Source: Streptomyces litmocidini (lineage in GTDB: Bacteria; Actinomycetota; Actinomycetes; Streptomycetales; Streptomycetaceae). From it: a stretch of DNA of 64,000 nucleotides. A program made the position numbers and the translations under genes. The stretch is from contig NZ_BMTQ01000005.1 in NCBI RefSeq assembly GCF_014649755.1, positions 434,001 through 498,000 on the forward strand, read 5' to 3'. Each line of letters begins with the position of its first letter. The stretch's first letter is position 1. Shown here in pieces: positions 62,744 to 64,000 of this stretch. The notes below the pieces were generated by a model. It ran no database searches and had not been told where the DNA came from. It saw only the letters and a list, made by a program, of their open reading frames with translations.

Positions 62744-64000
62744 GCCCCTGTAGGTGATCCCGCCCCCGGTGACCGTCAGCCGTACCGGTGCCTCGGCGGC
62801 CTCGTCCGCCGGCGCCTCCACCGGGTCCAGGGCGAAGGCGGTGAGGTCGGCCCGGAAGCCCGGGGCGATCCGGCCCGCGACCTTCTCCTCCCCCGCCGCG
62901 AGCGCCGCGTGCGTGGTCATCCCCTCCAGGGCCATCGGGCCGGTGAGCCCGCGCCGGGCGGAGGCCGCGCCGCGCGGGGCGCGGGCGGTGGCGAGGACCT
63001 GGCGGGCGTCGTAGTGGGCGATGGGCCAGTCGGAGCCGAGCGCGAGGTGCGCCCCGGCGTCCCGCAGGTCTCGGCAGCGCCAGGCGCGGGCGGCCCGCTC
63101 CCCGCCGAGCCGCCTGGACCACTCGTCGGTGTGGTCGGCGCGGGTGTACGCGGTGTGCGGGGGCTGCATCGAGGCGACGACGCCGAGTGCGGCGAAGCGG
63201 CCGAGCTGGTCGTCGGGGACGGTCTCGATGTGCTCGATCCGGTGGCGGGGTCCGCCCGTACCGAGCCCCTCCACGGTGTCGAGGACGTGCCGGACGGCGG
63301 CGTCGCCGATGGCGTGGGTGGCGGTGCCGACCCCGGCCCGGTGGAGCCGGCGCACGGCGGCGGAGTAGGCGGCCGGGTCGGGCCAGAAGGCGTCGGTGCC
63401 CCGGCCGTGGCAGTCGGCGTGCTCCAGCCAGGCGGTGCCGCCCTCGACGGTGCCGTCCATGAAGAACTTGACGCCGCCGATCCGCCACAGGCGTCCGGCC
63501 CGCTCCTGGAGCCGTACGAATCCGTCGAGCTCCTCGGCGGTGGCGCCGGGCATGCACCAGGGGGCGAGGCGGAGGCGGACCGGCAGGTCGCCGTCCTCCT
63601 CGATGCCGGCGAGGAGTCCGGGGACGTCGTGTCCGCCGAGGTCCATGACGTGGGCGGCGGTGAGGCCGGTGGCGGCCATGGCGCCGAGCAGTTCGACGAG
63701 CCGGGCGCGGCGCTCGGCGTACGGCCGGGCGGGCAGGACCGGGGTCATCAGGTCCATGGCGGCGTGCTCGACGAGGTGTCCGGTGGGGCGGCCGTCGGCG
63801 TCGCAGACGATCTCGGAGTGCTGGGCGAAGGCGCGGGGGCCTTCGATGCCGGCGGCCTCGAGGGCGGCCCCGCTGACGAGGACGGAGTGCCCGTCGTAGA
63901 GGCGCAGGTGGGCGGGGGCGCCGCCGAGGGCGTCCTCGACGAGGTCGTGGTGGATCGGGAGGCCGCCGAAGACGTTGTGGTCGAGGCCGTGGCCGAGGAC
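62741..64000 (-). CDS. Amidohydrolase family 3 protein (YtcJ-like), N-terminus outside window
   Basis: This is a predicted metal-dependent hydrolase; the C-terminal 420 residues are present. HNVFGGLPIHHDLVEDALGG near the edge is an internal family segment. GGVKFFMDGTVEGGTAWLEH, THAIGDAAVRHVLDTVEG, HRIEHIETVPDDQL and ALGSDWPIAHYDARQVLATA carry the metal ligands and catalytic Asp typical of YtcJ-like amidohydrolases. The C-terminal part has the FRADLTAFALD and RLTVTGGGITYRG beta-strand ending. The substrate is unknown. Translation continues past the right edge of the window, so no start can be given. Confidence 0.9.
   Translation of the reverse strand, partial: VLGHGLDHNVFGGLPIHHDLVEDALGGAPAHLRLYDGHSVLVSGAALEAAGIEGPRAFAQHSEIVCDADGRPTGHLVEHAAMDLMTPVLPARPYAERRARLVELLGAMAATGLTAAHVMDLGGHDVPGLLAGIEEDGDLPVRLRLAPWCMPGATAEELDGFVRLQERAGRLWRIGGVKFFMDGTVEGGTAWLEHADCHGRGTDAFWPDPAAYSAAVRRLHRAGVGTATHAIGDAAVRHVLDTVEGLGTGGPRHRIEHIETVPDDQLGRFAALGVVASMQPPHTAYTRADHTDEWSRRLGGERAARAWRCRDLRDAGAHLALGSDWPIAHYDARQVLATARAPRGAASARRGLTGPMALEGMTTHAALAAGEEKVAGRIAPGFRADLTAFALDPVEAPADEAAEAPVRLTVTGGGITYRG

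Overview
The window is a 64 kb piece of an actinobacterial chromosome, almost certainly Streptomyces. The evidence is very high GC with GC-rich third codon positions, GTG starts and GGAGG ribosome sites, many genes with a -10 hexamer directly before the start codon, GlnR boxes at two glutamine synthetase genes, and a gene order (leucyl aminopeptidase, lpdA, sucB, aceE, lipB, lipA, glnA, glnII, amylases, malEFG, malR) that I recall from the S. coelicolor SCO2179-SCO2232 region. I see no rRNA, tRNA, CRISPR array, integrase or transposase.

Layout. 1-3.3 kb (minus): a PelF-type glycosyltransferase and a large secreted polysaccharide deacetylase, probably one edge of an exopolysaccharide locus. 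3.6-12.6 kb (plus): leucyl aminopeptidase, then dihydrolipoamide dehydrogenase, a two-lipoyl E2, a GntR regulator and pyruvate dehydrogenase E1. 12.7-23 kb: accessory regulators, three short-chain dehydrogenases, acetyltransferase, epimerase, flavin oxidoreductase and an NsdA-like regulator. 23.3-25.2 kb: lipB and lipA, which make the lipoyl cofactor used by the E2 upstream. 25.5-28.7 kb: small conserved genes and glnA under a GlnR box.

29.1-31.0 kb: a two-gene operon of a cyclodipeptide synthase and a cytochrome P450. Both look like close relatives of the Mycobacterium tuberculosis pair Rv2275 and CYP121 (mycocyclosin pathway). This is the most striking accessory item. 31-35.8 kb: a small conserved protein, an ArsC-like protein, a Gfo/Idh/MocA oxidoreductase, and a coupled pair (a vWA-type protein plus a protein with a C-terminal Fis-like helix-turn-helix) that may be a conflict or RNA-repair type system. 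36 kb: glnII under a second GlnR box. 37-47 kb: a possible leader peptide and an orphan winged-helix protein, an epimerase, a tyrosine phosphatase, a membrane protein with a sigma-like N terminus, a metal-hydrolase/flavodoxin-reductase pair, TetR and smaller genes.

47.1-61.6 kb is a maltodextrin and starch regulon. It has a 1765-residue secreted alpha-amylase/pullulanase, a CBM20 alpha-amylase, the malE-malF-malG-aglA-lacI operon and divergent malR. The secreted enzymes cut starch, MalEFG imports maltodextrins and the GH13 glucosidase degrades them inside. Two MalR-type repressors with the same recognition helix frame the system, and related operators lie before aml and malE. 61.7-64 kb: a PAP2/AUR1-like membrane enzyme and a partial amidohydrolase.

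Two repeat phenomena stand out. A roughly 430-bp palindromic element occurs twice in opposite orientations (about 21.05-21.49 kb and 39.14-39.58 kb), one copy carrying a nested smaller palindrome. Short tandem duplications also begin at or contain stop codons at several gene ends.
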